The notes under the pieces were generated by a model, which saw only the letters and a program-made list of their open reading frames with translations, searched no databases and had not been told where the DNA came from. Source: Solicoccozyma terricola (Eukaryota > Basidiomycota > Tremellomycetes > Filobasidiales > Piskurozymaceae). Taken from it: 64,000 nucleotides of DNA. Positions 21,447-33,588 of the stretch are shown here, one piece after another. The position numbers and the translations under genes are program-made. Numbering within the stretch: the stretch's first letter is position 1; each line of letters starts with the position of its first letter. The stretch is from contig BCLD01000012.1 of assembly GCA_001600875.1 (NCBI GenBank), positions 556,287 through 620,286 on the forward strand. The letters run 5' to 3'.

Positions 21447-21751
21447 TATTTCTTCGCAGAGAGCCGAAAAGACGGTGTGGTGGGTGCAGTGTTGGAGAAT
21501 GTGATGTGTTTGTTCAGTACGCTTGCTGCGAATCTGCGTCCTTGTGACTCATTGTATGATAGTTCAACGACGAACAAAAGTGAAATGCATATCCTCTACG
21601 AAGGAGAGAGATCGGTACTGGTTGATCTACACATTCCCGTGACCAAAATGCTTTATGGAATGACGAAAGCGCGTTCGAATAATCTGTTTACGATGTCCAT
21701 AGAGCTCACAACAACTTCCAACCACTCACCCACCCAGCTGATTCCAAACTC
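21447..21751. other. Short intergenic region between two + strand genes
   Basis: 305 bp between the TMEM14-like stop and the AN1 zinc-finger start. Open frames here have no recognisable features. It probably carries the 3' end of one gene and the promoter of the next. Confidence 0.4.
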
Positions 21752-22978
21752 ATGGCTTCAGCACTTCTTTCAGTCGGTCAACAGTGTTCTGCACCTCACT
21801 GCAATATCATCGACTTCCTTCCCATCCACTGTCCGACATGCGAGCGAGTATTCTGCAGTAATCATATACACGGCCAGGAACATGAATGCTTTCATTCAAG
21901 ATCGGAGAAAAAGACAACGTCGCAGGATTTTGTGGTGGCTGCGAGATGTCATTTAGACGAATGTGATGAGGTGACGATGGAAGCAGCCGGGTTGACTCGT
22001 CGTTCGGACATCGATGTGGCTCCTATCGGTCGTCAAGTCCGGTGTCCAGGATGCCATCAGGCGTTCTGCGTGAGGTTAGCAGAGGATACGCTCCAATCCT
22101 CTGGACGTATGATCATTGTTGACCTCCCTCTCTCTCTCTCTCTCTCTTTCTCCCCCAGCCATCGACATCAGGAAGCTCATAACTGTACCGCTCCAACACA
22201 TATCGAAGCCTATGAACAAGCTAAAATCGACCGCAAGCAAGCCGCAAAGCAAGCTATTCAATCAGTTCTTCCCAGCCATAATTTGCAAGAAATACCCAAA
22301 GCACCTGCTGGAAAAGTGGTAGGAGGACTGAAGGCAGAAGAAAAGCTAGGACGAAAGCTAGACATCCATAATACAATAGCGAACGCTACCACTGCAGCGA
22401 CTCCAGTCCTCCCGCAAACCAAGTCGTCTCTACCGAAGAGCAAGGAGGACAAATTGCGTGCGATCGCTCTGATGAAGCTGAAATCGAAGGCTATCCCGGG
22501 TTCTGCAGCTGTTGCTCAGCTACCGATGCCCAATCGGTGGTACATATCGTGGTATTGGGATGAGAGTGGAGAATCATTAAACAGCGGCAAGGCTAGTGCT
22601 AGTGCATCTGGAGCTCAAGCGCAGGCCGTTTGGTTCGACAAGGTATGTAATATCTCGAGATGGAGAGGTCCACAGCTTAACGCCTTCATCGTTCACAGGA
22701 TGCTACTGTCGGACGCATAATTGATGATCTTGCGCGGAGCAAAAACATCATCAACTCACCACATGCAACGCATGTCGCACAAGTAAGCTCTCTACTGCTC
22801 TCCCGCTCGCCTGCTTCTCTCTCTGACAACAACACTGCAGAACCTCCATCTTGTCCGGCTGCAATCGGTCCTCGTACCGGACCTTCTCGACGCTGCAAGT
22901 CGCCTGTCTGATACCATCCCTCAAAGCGAAACGGTCGCTCTCGTTCGGGGTCGACAATGGCAAGATCAATGCGGATAA
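21752..22978 (+). CDS. AN1-type zinc-finger protein, Cuz1/ZFAND-like
   Basis: Exons 21752-22074, 22159-22642, 22699-22782 and 22841-22978 give 342 residues. Two AN1-like zinc fingers lie in the first ~150 residues: CSAPHCN...CPTCERVFCSNH...HEC, and the RCHLDEC / VRCPGCHQAFC / HRHQEAHNC set, split by an intron with a CT-rich acceptor tract. After a Lys/Ala-rich linker the C-terminal part looks like a degenerate ubiquitin-like fold, including VWFDKDATVGRIIDDLARS and a final VALVRGRQWQDQCG. This order (AN1, AN1, UBL-like) matches yeast Cuz1, which links Cdc48 and the proteasome during arsenite stress; animal ZFAND1 is related. Function here is inferred from that match. Confidence 0.82.
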
Positions 22979-23025
22979 GGATTCTAGTACGTTTTAGTCG
23001 ATACAAATGGCAAATCTCTCCTTCA

Positions 23026-25523
23026 TCAAGCTGTCGTTGGCTTGTCCTGGCCCCAATCCTCCTGCGCTCTGCGCATACGTTCTTCTTCTGCTATCACCTT
23101 GCGGGAGAACAGTGACTTTTCTCGAATTTTTGGTCCGTAGAAGAACGCGACAAAGGGAACGATTGCAAGTAAGGCTGCAAGGAATCCAAACACAGAGGAC
23201 GCCCAATGCGGAGAGAGGTTTCGATACCTGATGGTGAAACAACCGGATTGTCGGTTGGTCAGATCATGAAACCCCTCCACACACCATGACTTACATGGTT
23301 TCGGTAAAGAACGGAAACGCGGCTGCGATCATGTTGCGCAGGAACGACTGCCCTGCTAGAGCAGAGGATGCATACATCCCGTATGCATCAGCGAGGTAAT
23401 TGAAGACTGCCAGACTGGTGATCCCAAACAAATCAGCATCTGCCAAGAATCAGAAATCCGACTATAGCTAGCTACCCACTAGATGGAGAAGATGCCGAAC
23501 AGGATAACAACGATTCCAATGCATGGGGCGACATATGTCACCTGTGTGTATGCTGATGGACGAGTACGGACTGGTAAGACGGTGCGTTGTAACCTGTACC
23601 GGATTATTGGCTCGGCTCACCTGTCCAAGCGTATATGAAGCATCCCAAAGCGAAGAAAACGCCGCCGACCATTGCTGCGAGCAGGATGTCAGTTTTGGGA
23701 CCAGGACTTGATAAGGGCGGCGGTATTCACCTGCATATAATCGAGCTTCAGCCCCTCTCTTTGCAACCCGACGTTGATAGATCCATTCCTGGCCGAAATT
23801 GAAGAAAAATGCCAGGATACAGCCAACCCTGAGAAGGCCAATGCGCCATGCCATTAGCCCCGAATGAGCCCTGTGGACCAAACTAGTCAACTCACGTGAG
23901 TGACAAATATACCAAACCGACATGTCCCTCGTCAAAGTCGTAGAGCAGTATGAAAACATAAGGGATGCTCTGCACCTGGCCATATAATACCCCCCAGCCC
24001 ACAGCGATCCAAATCGCGAAGAACGTGACCGTTGGCTCGGTGGCGAGGAGGTCTTTGTCGCGGTTTCATAGCAGGTCAGCCAGGAACAAAAGTCGCCCGA
24101 TCGCGATCGCCCACGTGGAACACTCACAGAGCGGTCGAATCAGGCTGACCTTCATCAATTCGGAGATCTTTGGCTTGCCGACCTCTGATCTAGCGGTATA
24201 TTTCGCTCCCTTCTCCGGCAGGCCATTGAATCTTTCCTTCCTCAACCGCTTCGCAGTCTTCCGCAGGATCAACGTGCTTCTAGTTTCCGGCATCAATAGA
24301 GGAATAGCTGGCAAGTAAGCTCCGACTATGATGATTTGTATCCACTGAATCCACCGCCATTCCAGCTTGGGATTCATTTCTACCCAAGCCATGCCGACTG
24401 GCGCCACTGAGGTCCCTAGCACAGCACACAAGGCGAAGAGCCCCATCTTGAATCCTCGTCTGGGAACAGCCATCTGATTAGCCGACGGCACCATGAGGAG
24501 AGATCATATCGAAATTGGCACCACCTACTCGCTGGTCTGCCAGATATCTGCTAGACTGCCTCCGACGAGTGTGGCACCTACAGAACCAAACGCACCAGAT
24601 AAGAACCGGAAGATGAGGACCGTGGTGATGTTCTTTGCACTGATCTCGAACATCGATGAGCGAGTCAGCATTTCGTACGACGACGGTGGCGAACAAAACT
24701 CACGCTGCGACGCCAAAGTAGCAAAGCCAGTACAACAAGCTTGCTCCGATGTACATCGGCCGTCTTCCGAATTCCTCAGAGAACGGAGCTAGAACCAGAG
24801 GGAATATAGCAAAACCCCAGGCGTAGCTGCAGGGTGTATCGTATTTAATGAGATATCGTTTCCTTGGCGGACCTACAGCTGCGGTATGCTAACTCACAGT
24901 CCCAGACCAGCTGCAGCCTGCAGTCCAGTGGCGCCAAGGTCCCTAATCATACTAGTCTCTCCACTAGCGAATGCTCCGACATTGACAGCTGTAAAGAAGG
25001 TGAACATGATAGCGATGACTGTGATTGCCCATTTCCGCCAAGGAGCGAAATGCATTGGGTTCATAGGGGACGCAGGACTGAAATCGACCTGGGTTGGGGT
25101 GACAATCTGCGATCAGCGGTTGCTTTGTCTAATGATCAGGGGAATCGGACCTACCCATATCGTGGTATCCTCCCTCGTTAGGACGTAGCCTGGTACCGCC
25201 TCGAGACCGTTCGAATCTGGGTCGGTGATCCTCTCTGAAACCACCCCTTCTGGCTCATCGGATGCAGTCACAGCAGTCACCGTTGAAGAGTCGCATGATC
25301 TGACGGGTGTTGAAGCAGGTTGTGCCCGATCTTGCTCTGTCGTTTCGCGTTTGATATCAGTCGAGTTTAAGAGGTTATCATCGCCAAGAGGATGTCCAAG
25401 GTCCAAGTCAAGTAGAGCTACTTCTCGTTGACCCCATGATTGCCTCGATTGTGGCTGATGCTGGTGGTGGGCAGGATGAAGATCCATAGTGCCCGCCTTT
25501 GAGTCCCTCGACGAAGACGACAT
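23026..25523 (-). CDS. Major facilitator superfamily transporter, drug:H+ antiporter (DHA1) type
   Basis: A multi-exon gene with an N-terminal acidic/Ser-rich cytoplasmic tail of about 130 residues and then hydrophobic helices. Diagnostic stretches are NPMHFAPWRKW before helix 1, FSEEFGRRPMYIGASLLY (the G-x-x-x-D/E-R-x-G-R-R loop 2-3 motif), RFLSGAFGSVGATLVGGSLADIW, ERGFKMGLFAL, GMAWVE, WRWIQWI and LLMPETR in the central loop. They fit fungal DHA1 exporters of drugs, polyamines or organic compounds; the substrate cannot be told. The C-terminus ends in a charged tail (EEERMRRAQED). The joint after SLADIWQTSE uses an acceptor inside TTCCCAG and gives ERGF in frame. The start is the first ATG (MSSSSRDS); a second is at 25487. 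Confidence 0.85.
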
Positions 25524-26003
25524 CCCGTCAGGCAGGAATGGCAATTGGGTCTATATCCTATATACGCCGCTGCCTTTTGGGTATGAACCTCCACCTTACA
25601 AAGTCTGGCCTTTCAGAACGAATCCCAAATGCCTGACGTTTGCTCTCTACCTTTCACCTCCCTTCGCTATTGTGCTGGATATAGGTCGGTTGCCCAAGCA
25701 CGAAATTCGGAAAACCCGGGTTTCCTGAATCTTTATTTACAATCAAGAAAAACCGGCCGAATCCGGTGGCGAGTCGGGTGGGAGGTTCGAGAGTATTACG
25801 TAATGCGGTGGCGGTGGCGACAAGAGTCGCGGTCACGTGATTATCGCTGTTTGGCTCACAGCAATCCCCTGTTGTTACATTTACTCGTCTACAAACTAAT
25901 CCAGCCGCTTGGCCTTGCCATAGTAAATCATCTGAAACCCCACCTCCCCCCTCTTGTAGAGCACCATATATCTGACCGACCCCTGCGTTACCAAACACCG
26001 CGA
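25524..26003. other. Intergenic region between the SNARE and MFS genes
   Basis: 480 bp between the SNARE stop codon and the MFS start, both on the minus strand. A minus-strand frame across it is the SNARE's 3' flank rather than a separate gene. No other feature was seen. Confidence 0.4.
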
Positions 26004-27374
26004 CTAGACTTCACCTGCGATCACACCTGCATTCCCTCTCGGTACGTTCCCACTCCCACTGAACCACCACCTGCCACCAAACCATAATACAACTGCTACT
26101 AGTACGATATACCCTATTGTACGCATTTGTTTACTAGATGATTGTTGTGAGAATGTTCGTGCTTGATGACGAGTGGTAGAGAGGAGGGAGTTTGTGAATT
26201 GGGTGAAAGTGTTGGACTGTTGAAGAGTGCGAGGGGATGGGGTGGGGGTTTTTTCTTTTTCAGTTTAGATCCATATGTGCGACTTCCATTACTTGTGCGG
26301 ATCGATTAGGACTTTGGAGAGTTTTACTCACTGTTTGGTCGAGCTGAGGAGTGTAAGGTGATGAGTGGAATCAGCGCGTCAGCTCAATCGCTCGGCAATC
26401 TAATCTGATACCACCACCGCACATACCTGATCATTTTGTCGTTGAGAGTCATCTAGGATATCAATTGTGACCTGATGTTACGGCATTGAGAGAAAAGCGT
26501 TTCAGCATTTATCAGCGATATACCCTCGTCGTCGTAACACCAAGAAAGTTTTTCAGATCATATTCGGGGCAAGTCGTATTTATACGTCCTCATCATCCAC
26601 GATCAAAATCCCATATCTCGTCATACGTCAAAAGGGAGACAATCGTAGAAAAAAGAGAAACAAAACGCCCATCCTCGTGTATCAGATGAACAAAAGATAT
26701 ACTCAATTCGAAAAGAATCTGGAGGTGATTCCTCGTCCTGTTCCTCGAGAGATGATTTTCTCCAATTCTCCACCGCAAGGGCGGAACAGTAATTATCGCT
26801 CAACCCGTTCACGAAGAAAGGTAGTGTTATGCTTCACTTCGTTCTCGGGAGAGAGTAGGGGAGGGAAGTGAAGAAAAAAGTGGGAGGTGGGAGAATAGTC
26901 CTCAACCCATTCGAGGACGAATGTAGCCCTCACTTCCTTCGCGGAAGGGAGTAGTGCTCGCTGCGCTCGCAAGACGAGAGATTCTTCGCTCCGCTCAGGA
27001 AGATAGTGCTCGCTACGCTCACGAAAGAGAGCTCCCTAACGGGAGCGTGGTCTTTGCTCCACTCAGGAACATAGCGGTCGCTGTGCTCCGTCGTGCACCT
27101 TCAGACTACTCACAGATCTCAACGACTTGATCTTCCCATGTAAACTCTCCAACTCCGCATCATTTTGTCGTTCCAGTGTATTATCTGCTGATCTGCTGTG
27201 AAACCATTTGCGTAGTGGGCGGCGAAAAAGAAGGAGTGGGTAGATAAGGTATTCCGGATTTTGCGTATGAGTGTAGTGTGGGTGTTGATTTATGATATGG
27301 TGGCATAAGAAGGAGAGAATAATCAGCTATCCGATTGTTCCCTGCTTCGTGAAGACTTTGTCTGACCTGGACAT
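26004..27374 (-). CDS. Bet1/Sft1-type Qc-SNARE
   Basis: Five exons (27374-27367, 27192-27114, 26471-26427, 26343-26332, 26216-26004) join in frame to 118 residues. The protein starts MSRSADNTLERQND and has one SNARE motif: ELESLHGKIKSLRS, then VTIDILDDSQRQNDQ with the central Gln, then LDQT and SNTFTQFTNSLLSTTRHQ. A C-terminal membrane anchor (RTIGYIVLVAVVLWFGGRWWF) and a 17-residue luminal tail follow. This is the layout of Bet1 and Sft1, which drive ER-to-Golgi and intra-Golgi fusion; I cannot tell which. The first exon is eight bases and the fourth twelve, so the gene does not appear as a single open frame. The second intron is 642 nt, ten times the local norm, and carries a repeat array. 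Confidence 0.85.
26898..27090 (-). repeat. Degenerate ~24-nt hairpin-like tandem array in the SNARE intron
   Basis: Units begin at 26933, 26957, 26985, 27009, 27031, 27053 and 27077, spaced 22-28 nt. Several share a CTCGCTNCGCTC-like core (26957-26970, 26985-26998, 27009-27022). Others are true inverted repeats: GTCCTC/GAGGAC at 26898-26918, CTTCC/GGAAG at 26933-26947, and GCTCCC/GGGAGC at 27031-27046. Looser copies may extend back to about 26735. Strand is given as that of the host gene. Confidence 0.75.
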
Positions 27375-27785
27375 GATGGCCTTCTCCCTTCGCCTGATTC
27401 CTTGAATGGATGTGGATGTATGTGACTCTGCTGTTGCGCAGTTGGAGGTGTGTGATGTGTTGATGAGTATATATCCACCCAACCCCGCGTCCCTCACTCC
27501 CTCCCCCCCCCTCTCCTCATTCCACGAGCGCGCATTCCGCGGTTGGTCGGCGAGGGCGAGGGGGAGGGGGTCCCGGGGGTCACCAGTCTAGTCCAAGTCC
27601 ACAGCAACCCTCGTTCCAAAGACCACGTAGAGTGGTGGGCTGTCAGGCTGGCAAATATCCCGCACCTCAAGCACATATATATACAGTCCCTCAGGGAGGG
27701 TCTCCTGTCGAAGCTTCGAAAAGCGTCAATACGTCGCCCGTCGCCCCGTCTATCCCACCCACCACCACCACCCACCCACAATTAA
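27375..27785. promoter_or_regulatory. Divergent promoter of the SNARE and the SLC41 transporter
   Basis: 411 bp between the two start codons. It is C-rich near the + strand gene with a CACCCACC-type run directly before the ATG, and has GGGGAGGGGG and CCCTCCCCCCC tracts near 27500-27570. Confidence 0.45.
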
Positions 27786-29997
27786 ATGTCACCTATCCTC
27801 TCGCGCAATGGTACTCCCAAAGATCCGAAGCGGACTGAACTTTATCAAAAGATCGCTGAAGATCACCGACAACGATGGGAGAGGGAGGGAGAATCTGGAT
27901 CATCTGGAGATGGACAACGTCTGCTTGGACCTGAAATCACAGTTGCAAATGACGAGAAGGATATCATGACAATACAACAGGAGGAGGAAGACGACGATCC
28001 TGATATACGAAGGACAATGGGAAGCAAGACCACTTACGATGATACTTTGAAAGTCAATAACCAGCTCCGAGTATCTTTTGATGAGGTGGATGATCTCGTA
28101 TCTGATTTAGATTCTCCATTACAACTCTCTGTTCAATATCCTCCTAAACATATCCCAACTCCTCTATCTCCTCAAGCACGTCTAAACCTATCTTTCATCC
28201 TCTTCTCACAAGCAACTCCATCATTATTACTCTCTCTACTCGGTTTAATCTTCACGGGACAATTACTAGATCATCTCGCTAGATGGCAAGTCTTTAAAAG
28301 AGTCGACGAATTGTTTATCCTCGTACCGATTTTGACAAACTTGAAGGGTAACTTGGAGACTTGCTTGGGAGCAAAACTAGGAACGGCTGTAAGTATAGTT
28401 CTTTTCTTTTCTTTTCTTTTCTTTTTTCTCTTCTTTTACTACGAACTGACAAACCTAGATACGATTATGAACTAGGCAAACCAAGACCATCTTGATACTC
28501 CAGCATCACGAAAACCCCGCATCATCACTTCCCTTTCACTTCTTCAATTACAAGCACTCACCATCTCAGCTCTCGCCGGTCTCACCGCCTTTCTTCTTGG
28601 TCTCGTTACCACTCATCGTATCATAGAGATTGAATCAACGATACCACCTGGGACATTATTAGATTCAGAAGATTGGGGTTATACTCAACCAGGTTGGAAG
28701 GAGCTTGGTTTCGTGATTAGTGTTGGAATGATCACAGCTGGTTTAAGTGCTGGAGTTCTAGGAAGCTTCATGACTACTTTAGTGGTATTTGCTAAATGGA
28801 TGGGAGTCGACCCAGGTATGTGAAAACTTACAAAGGGAGATTTTACATGGGGGGAAAGTGTGTAACCGAGAATCGTCCAGCTGATATTTCAACGGGTTTC
28901 ATAGATAACATCGTCGCGCCTCTGGCTGCATGTCTTGGCGACTTCCTTACCCTATTCATCCTTGCGCTAATTGGAGCGGCACTTGTCTCATTACTCGGGA
29001 CACCGCTCGTAATGATCCTCGTGATTGCGATATCAATGATTACTTTTGGTTTCGGTGTGATTGTGAGAAGGCAGCAAAGGGAAGAGAGAATGATGACGAT
29101 GAAACTCTCGTTGGGAATGAGAAGCAACGGAGAGCCGAAAGAGATGGAACAGGGCGGTTGGTCTCCATTGGTGAATACCCCACACATGAACCGACAAGTC
29201 CAAAAAAAAAACGTGCGGTTGATGACTGAACTTTTTTTTGGGATTCCACTCTGCAGATCGCAGCCATGTTCATATCTTCAGCTACAGGATTGGTTATAGA
29301 TCGTAGTGTAGGATCTTATCAAGGATTTGGTTTGCTGGTTGTAGGTATGACAGGAATCGCAGGAGGGATAGGTTCCATTCAGTGAGTACTTTCTAAAAGG
29401 TACACACCTAAACATGACTTCCGCTGATACCCGGCCGCCATTCACTCTCTGGTAGCGCTTCACGACTGTCGACTACTCTCCATCTAAGGGAGGCAGCCCC
29501 ACGCAGATCACCACCCCATTTATCACCCTTGGAAGGCGGCATCACCCTCTTCGCGACTTCAATACCGGTCTGCCTGTTCTTCATCGGGTTCGTCAAGATT
29601 GCTAGTTGGATAGATATCAAAAAACAGTTGCTGCTCACTTTTATTCCAGCTTATCTGGCGACCGTGAGTTATTTGTCGGAATGGCTCGAATGGATTGTTC
29701 GTGCAGGGAATATATATATATATATGCTGATCAAATGCCGGTCCCAGGTCGCCATCTCAATCGTTGCGGCACATTGGATGACCCGTTGGTGTTGGAAAAT
29801 GCGGTTAGATCCGGAGTGAGCTTTGATTTTTCCGGTGAGGCACTTCACACAGCGACTGACGGTGGATATCTCAATTCAGCTCCTACGTTTTGCCTATTCA
29901 ATCCGCTGCGATTGATGTCGTTGGAGGGCTACTGTTAGTTTTAGCGTACGAGGTGGCCTCTTGGGCAGGAGGCGACGTCAAAATGGTCAGGGCATAA
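27786..29997 (+). CDS. SLC41/MgtE-type divalent cation (Mg2+) transporter
   Basis: Seven exons (27786-28388, 28476-28815, 28905-29170, 29257-29381, 29456-29663, 29748-29815, 29880-29997) give 575 residues in frame. About 130 residues of acidic cytoplasmic sequence come first. Two homologous membrane halves follow. The first contains the family signature PILTNLKGNLETCLGAKLGTAANQ; the second contains IAAMFISSATGLVID, GMTGIAGGIGSIHASRLST and a final pair of helices. The MgtE-like repeats, with ~10 helices, identify the SLC41 group, which moves Mg2+ and related ions across the plasma or inner membrane. A (TA) tract at about 29711-29724 lies in intron 5. The gene converges on WAPL with 100 bp between the stops. 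Confidence 0.88.
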
Positions 29998-30097
29998 GCC
30001 CAAGGAGTCACGATTCATGATTTTCTTCGTAGCATGTACAACGCCAGGGTTTTGTACAACTGTGATTTCTATCGTCATTTTTTTTTTTCACACCGAA

Positions 30098-33000
30098 TCA
30101 CATCGACGACAACAGCTCCAAGCCAATCTTGATGTCCGTCTCGTATGATTGGCCCGAGCGACTGCTGGAGCGATCCGCAGCCGTTGAAGGAAGGATCTCA
30201 TCAACTCCCTCGGATGTCTCCAGGTCCGCGATCTTCTGCTGCGCGTTCTCTACGGTATTCTGGAATTCCTCCAAAGCGGTAGTGAGATTTCGATGCCTGT
30301 TGTGGGATCCAAGGATCTGGTGCATGGTTTGTTTGATATCCTCGGTGTCTTTCATCAGCTTGCAGAAGAACAAGGCCATGTAACCGCTCAAGAAAGCAGA
30401 GCTGGGCTAAATTATCGGACAAGATGCTCAGGCTCCAATATCATCATTGTCAGATGCCCGCTCTTACACTTACATTGTCACGGTGCTCGAAATGCTCGTC
30501 GAAGAGTGGGAGAAGGTTCTCCAGGGCCGTTTGACGGTTCTTGCATCTGCACTGCTTCACGCAACCAGGAGATAGTTGGCAGTCGGTCTTCAGCTCTGCG
30601 AGGGGTTTCAATGAAACAAAAACATGAGCTTCATGACACCAGGCTGAGAATGGGAAAGCGAAAACTCACCTGTCGTCCAGAAGGTCGCTCTGCAATTTCC
30701 GAAGTCGATGAGGTTGCTCAATACACCGAGTGCCAAACAAGAAACATCGAACATCGACGCGGACTGCGCGGACGACTCATCGCCTGCATCGATCTTCTCG
30801 TCGCTCTCACTCGGCCTGAACGTCTCTTGACCTAGCAGTAGGAGTCTCAGGATGATGGTGTAGGTACTTTTGTCATTGCTAATCTTCGCTGTCCATGATG
30901 ATTCATGCTTTGTCATGTGGGAGAGCAGGCGAAGAATGTTCATCCAGATGTCTTTTGTGGCGGTCTTGTCAGCCATAACGACATTGCACAGGGAATTCGT
31001 GACATCTACTCACTACGCGCGATTGCACTGGTCGGATTCTTCGCATGCAGTGACCACACAACCTTTGCTAGGTCGACAAGTCTGCCTGGTAAGTCGTGAT
31101 ACTGCTCGAGAATATCTTCACTATGAGGGTAATGTTGCACGAGGATATGTAGCAATTCAATTCCCTGATTAAGGTGCGAAAGATCTGGTTGCGTCACGGG
31201 AAAGAGATCCTGAGAGTCCTCCCACAGATTAAATTGCGTTCTTGAACTCTCGCTAGAGCATGAACTCACCAATCCTTTCTCTCTCATGTCGAGACGTTCG
31301 GAAAAGCCAGCGGTCATAGCGGAAAGTTGATTTGCTACATTGCGCAGAAGCCCTTGGTCCTGTACGAGTGCTTCAAAATCGATATCTCCCGTAGGATAGC
31401 CAATCAGTATCGTTGTCAAGAGCTCGATAGCCAATGCGCTCTCCGAAAACTAATTCAGCCAAGAATTTTAATCAGTTAAACAACACGAAAGAATGGCGAG
31501 GATGGCTTACGGGAATTCCTAGAGCCTCAGGATGGATGGTGTGATAGACTTCCAAAAGCGAGGTAAACTATTGTCATGAATGACAACGACGTGAGTGATC
31601 AATCGTACTGACTTTTAGCAAAGTACAGCGAGCGACTAACAGTGGAACCAGCTGGGATCTGTTCACTGCGCCGTCCAATGCCGGGGTTAGTCGTTTCAGC
31701 AATGGCAACTTGCTGCACCAGAAAGTCGAGACATTCAATCATGTGCTCGTTCAAGATTAGCTCTAAGCTTCCGAGGTTCCGGACCAGGATGAGGTAGAGC
31801 AAGGTTGCAAGATCTAGGGTCTGATGATTCGATTCTTAGCGTTGACTTTTCGCAGGAATTGTTACGATGCTGCGCTAACCTTGTCGGCCGACTCATCTTT
31901 CGCCGTTCCAAGTGTCCGGTAGACAATATCGATTTGCCCACATATCCTCAGGCGACCAAGCCATGCAGAGTCCATTGATTGCTTGATCAAATCTAGTGCA
32001 CTGGTTTCCACAGCCGAATGAAAACTCATCAGCCAAAGTGGACAAGCAGGACGGGAGGAACGAGAGGACCGGTAAATACCTCGACCTCGCGACCGCCTTC
32101 GACTTCGATTTCAACCCATCGAGGATGTATCCCAGCTCATCCATAAATGCTCGATTTTCTCCCTTCGATCTCAGATCAGAGACGCTCGGTGGCAGTTTGT
32201 ACGACTCCTGCATTGATCGTCAGCCGAATGATTGTGTTTGTGCGACGACAAGCTTACCTGTGAGTCTTCTCCTCCCACATCATTGCCATCATTCGAGTCC
32301 AGATTCGTCGCATATTTCCTTTTCAGCTCTGTATAGCTCTCCCTGAGCTTTGGTACTGGTTTCGCTCCTAGCTGCTTCAGCACATCATCATCCTCCCAAT
32401 TGTGTTTTGAAACAGCATGAGACGCCAACGTGTCTTGAGCTCGTTGGATATCAGCCAATCCACTCGCTTCGGGGAGAGACATTTGTACCTGCTGGAGGTA
32501 AGACCTCGTTCCTCCGTACGTCTTGACTCCTGGTCGACTACCGAGGCCTCGAGAAGGAGATTCTGGCATTGATCGTGATGCTCCCAAACGAGCGGGAGAC
32601 CCTGCTGCTGACGGCACAGACACTCCTCTGCCGGATCTAGGGGTTCCTGGTGCGCTCGACTTTGACGGTGTAATACTTCCAATCTCCGCCCCAAAAACCA
32701 AACCACTACTAGATGCTCCCAAACCCGTACCGTCATTCCTCATCTCTCTAGAAGGTGATCCCGAAGCTTCACTGCCAACTTCATCAATGGACTTCGCCTT
32801 TCCCAAGCTTTCATATCTGGTCAACATTCTCTTCCTCTGACGGACTTTCGGCGTAAGAGATACATCTTGACCAAAGTCGGATCCATCAGCGCCGTGGCGA
32901 GGCGACGGCGAGACAGGTCGAACAGCAGCTAGAGAGCGCGGTGGTGTGCGGAGGCCGGTGCTGGGAGGTTGAGGGAGGCCGGTCGTGTGCCGAGGGGGCG

Positions 33001-33588
33001 TTCTAGGTGGTTCCGGTGCCGTGAACGCTGGCGAGCTATCTAGCTTGTTTATCGGTATCGTTGAGCTATCCGCTGCACGTTTTCGCACCATCGGCACGTC
33101 ATCATCGCTGTCAGAATCCGTCTCGCTGAGGTCTGAAAGCTCAGATGAACGGCGGTCAGCAGCCGTGTCCAGCCGTCGACGCTTCACAGCTCTAGTTTCC
33201 TTCGTCGGATCTACGGGCGAGGTTGGTAACTATGAGCTGCAGATGATTGAAACCAAAATCATAACTCACCTGGAGCGCTGGGCTGTAACACTGTCAACAC
33301 TGAGTCTTTCGATGGTCCTGGAGCAGTTGCTCCCTCACTTGCTACCCTGGTTGCTTCAACATCGTCGCTTACTCCTCGTTGCCCTTCGGAGGTCTCGTTC
33401 ATGGGACGACCATCGTATGTTTTAAGCATCTGAATGGCCCGAGGTGGACTCAAAGCTATTGTGCACTTCTTCTCGGCAGGTTCAGGGGTCGTCGGTCTCC
33501 TCGTATCGGCGGGTCTCAAACGCTTGCCATACCGGACGACCGATTGTTTGCGAGTCGGTCGGTCGAAGATGTCATTGTCGTTCGGCAT
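30098..33588 (-). CDS. WPL1: WAPL/Wpl1 cohesin-release factor
   Basis: A multi-exon gene. Exon 1 (33588-33270) starts MPNDNDIFDRP and carries VVRYGKRLRP. Exon 2 (33210-32258) is Ser/Pro-rich with basic patches and ends with ESYTELKRKYATNLD. The WAPL domain then begins: SYKLPPSVSDLRSKGENRAF and MDELGYILDGLKS, followed by ALDLIKQSMDSAWLGRLRICG and a long run of HEAT-like helices to the stop. This domain binds Scc1/Pds5 and opens cohesin from chromatin. The nuclear role is inferred from the family. The second half has many small introns, one of them in frame (60 nt after EKGL). The upstream 385 bp contain a degenerate AACGAC(A/G)TC repeat. Confidence 0.87.

Noticed and set aside
24440..24530. 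Apparent frame break in the MFS transporter after SLADIWQTSE
   Set aside because: Using the AG inside TTCCCAG as acceptor gives ERGFKMGLFAL, the expected family sequence, in frame. The more obvious CAG just before ATGGCT is the wrong acceptor.
26898..27090. CRISPR array
   Set aside because: The units are degenerate, lack unique spacers, have no associated cas genes, and lie in a spliced intron of a eukaryotic gene.
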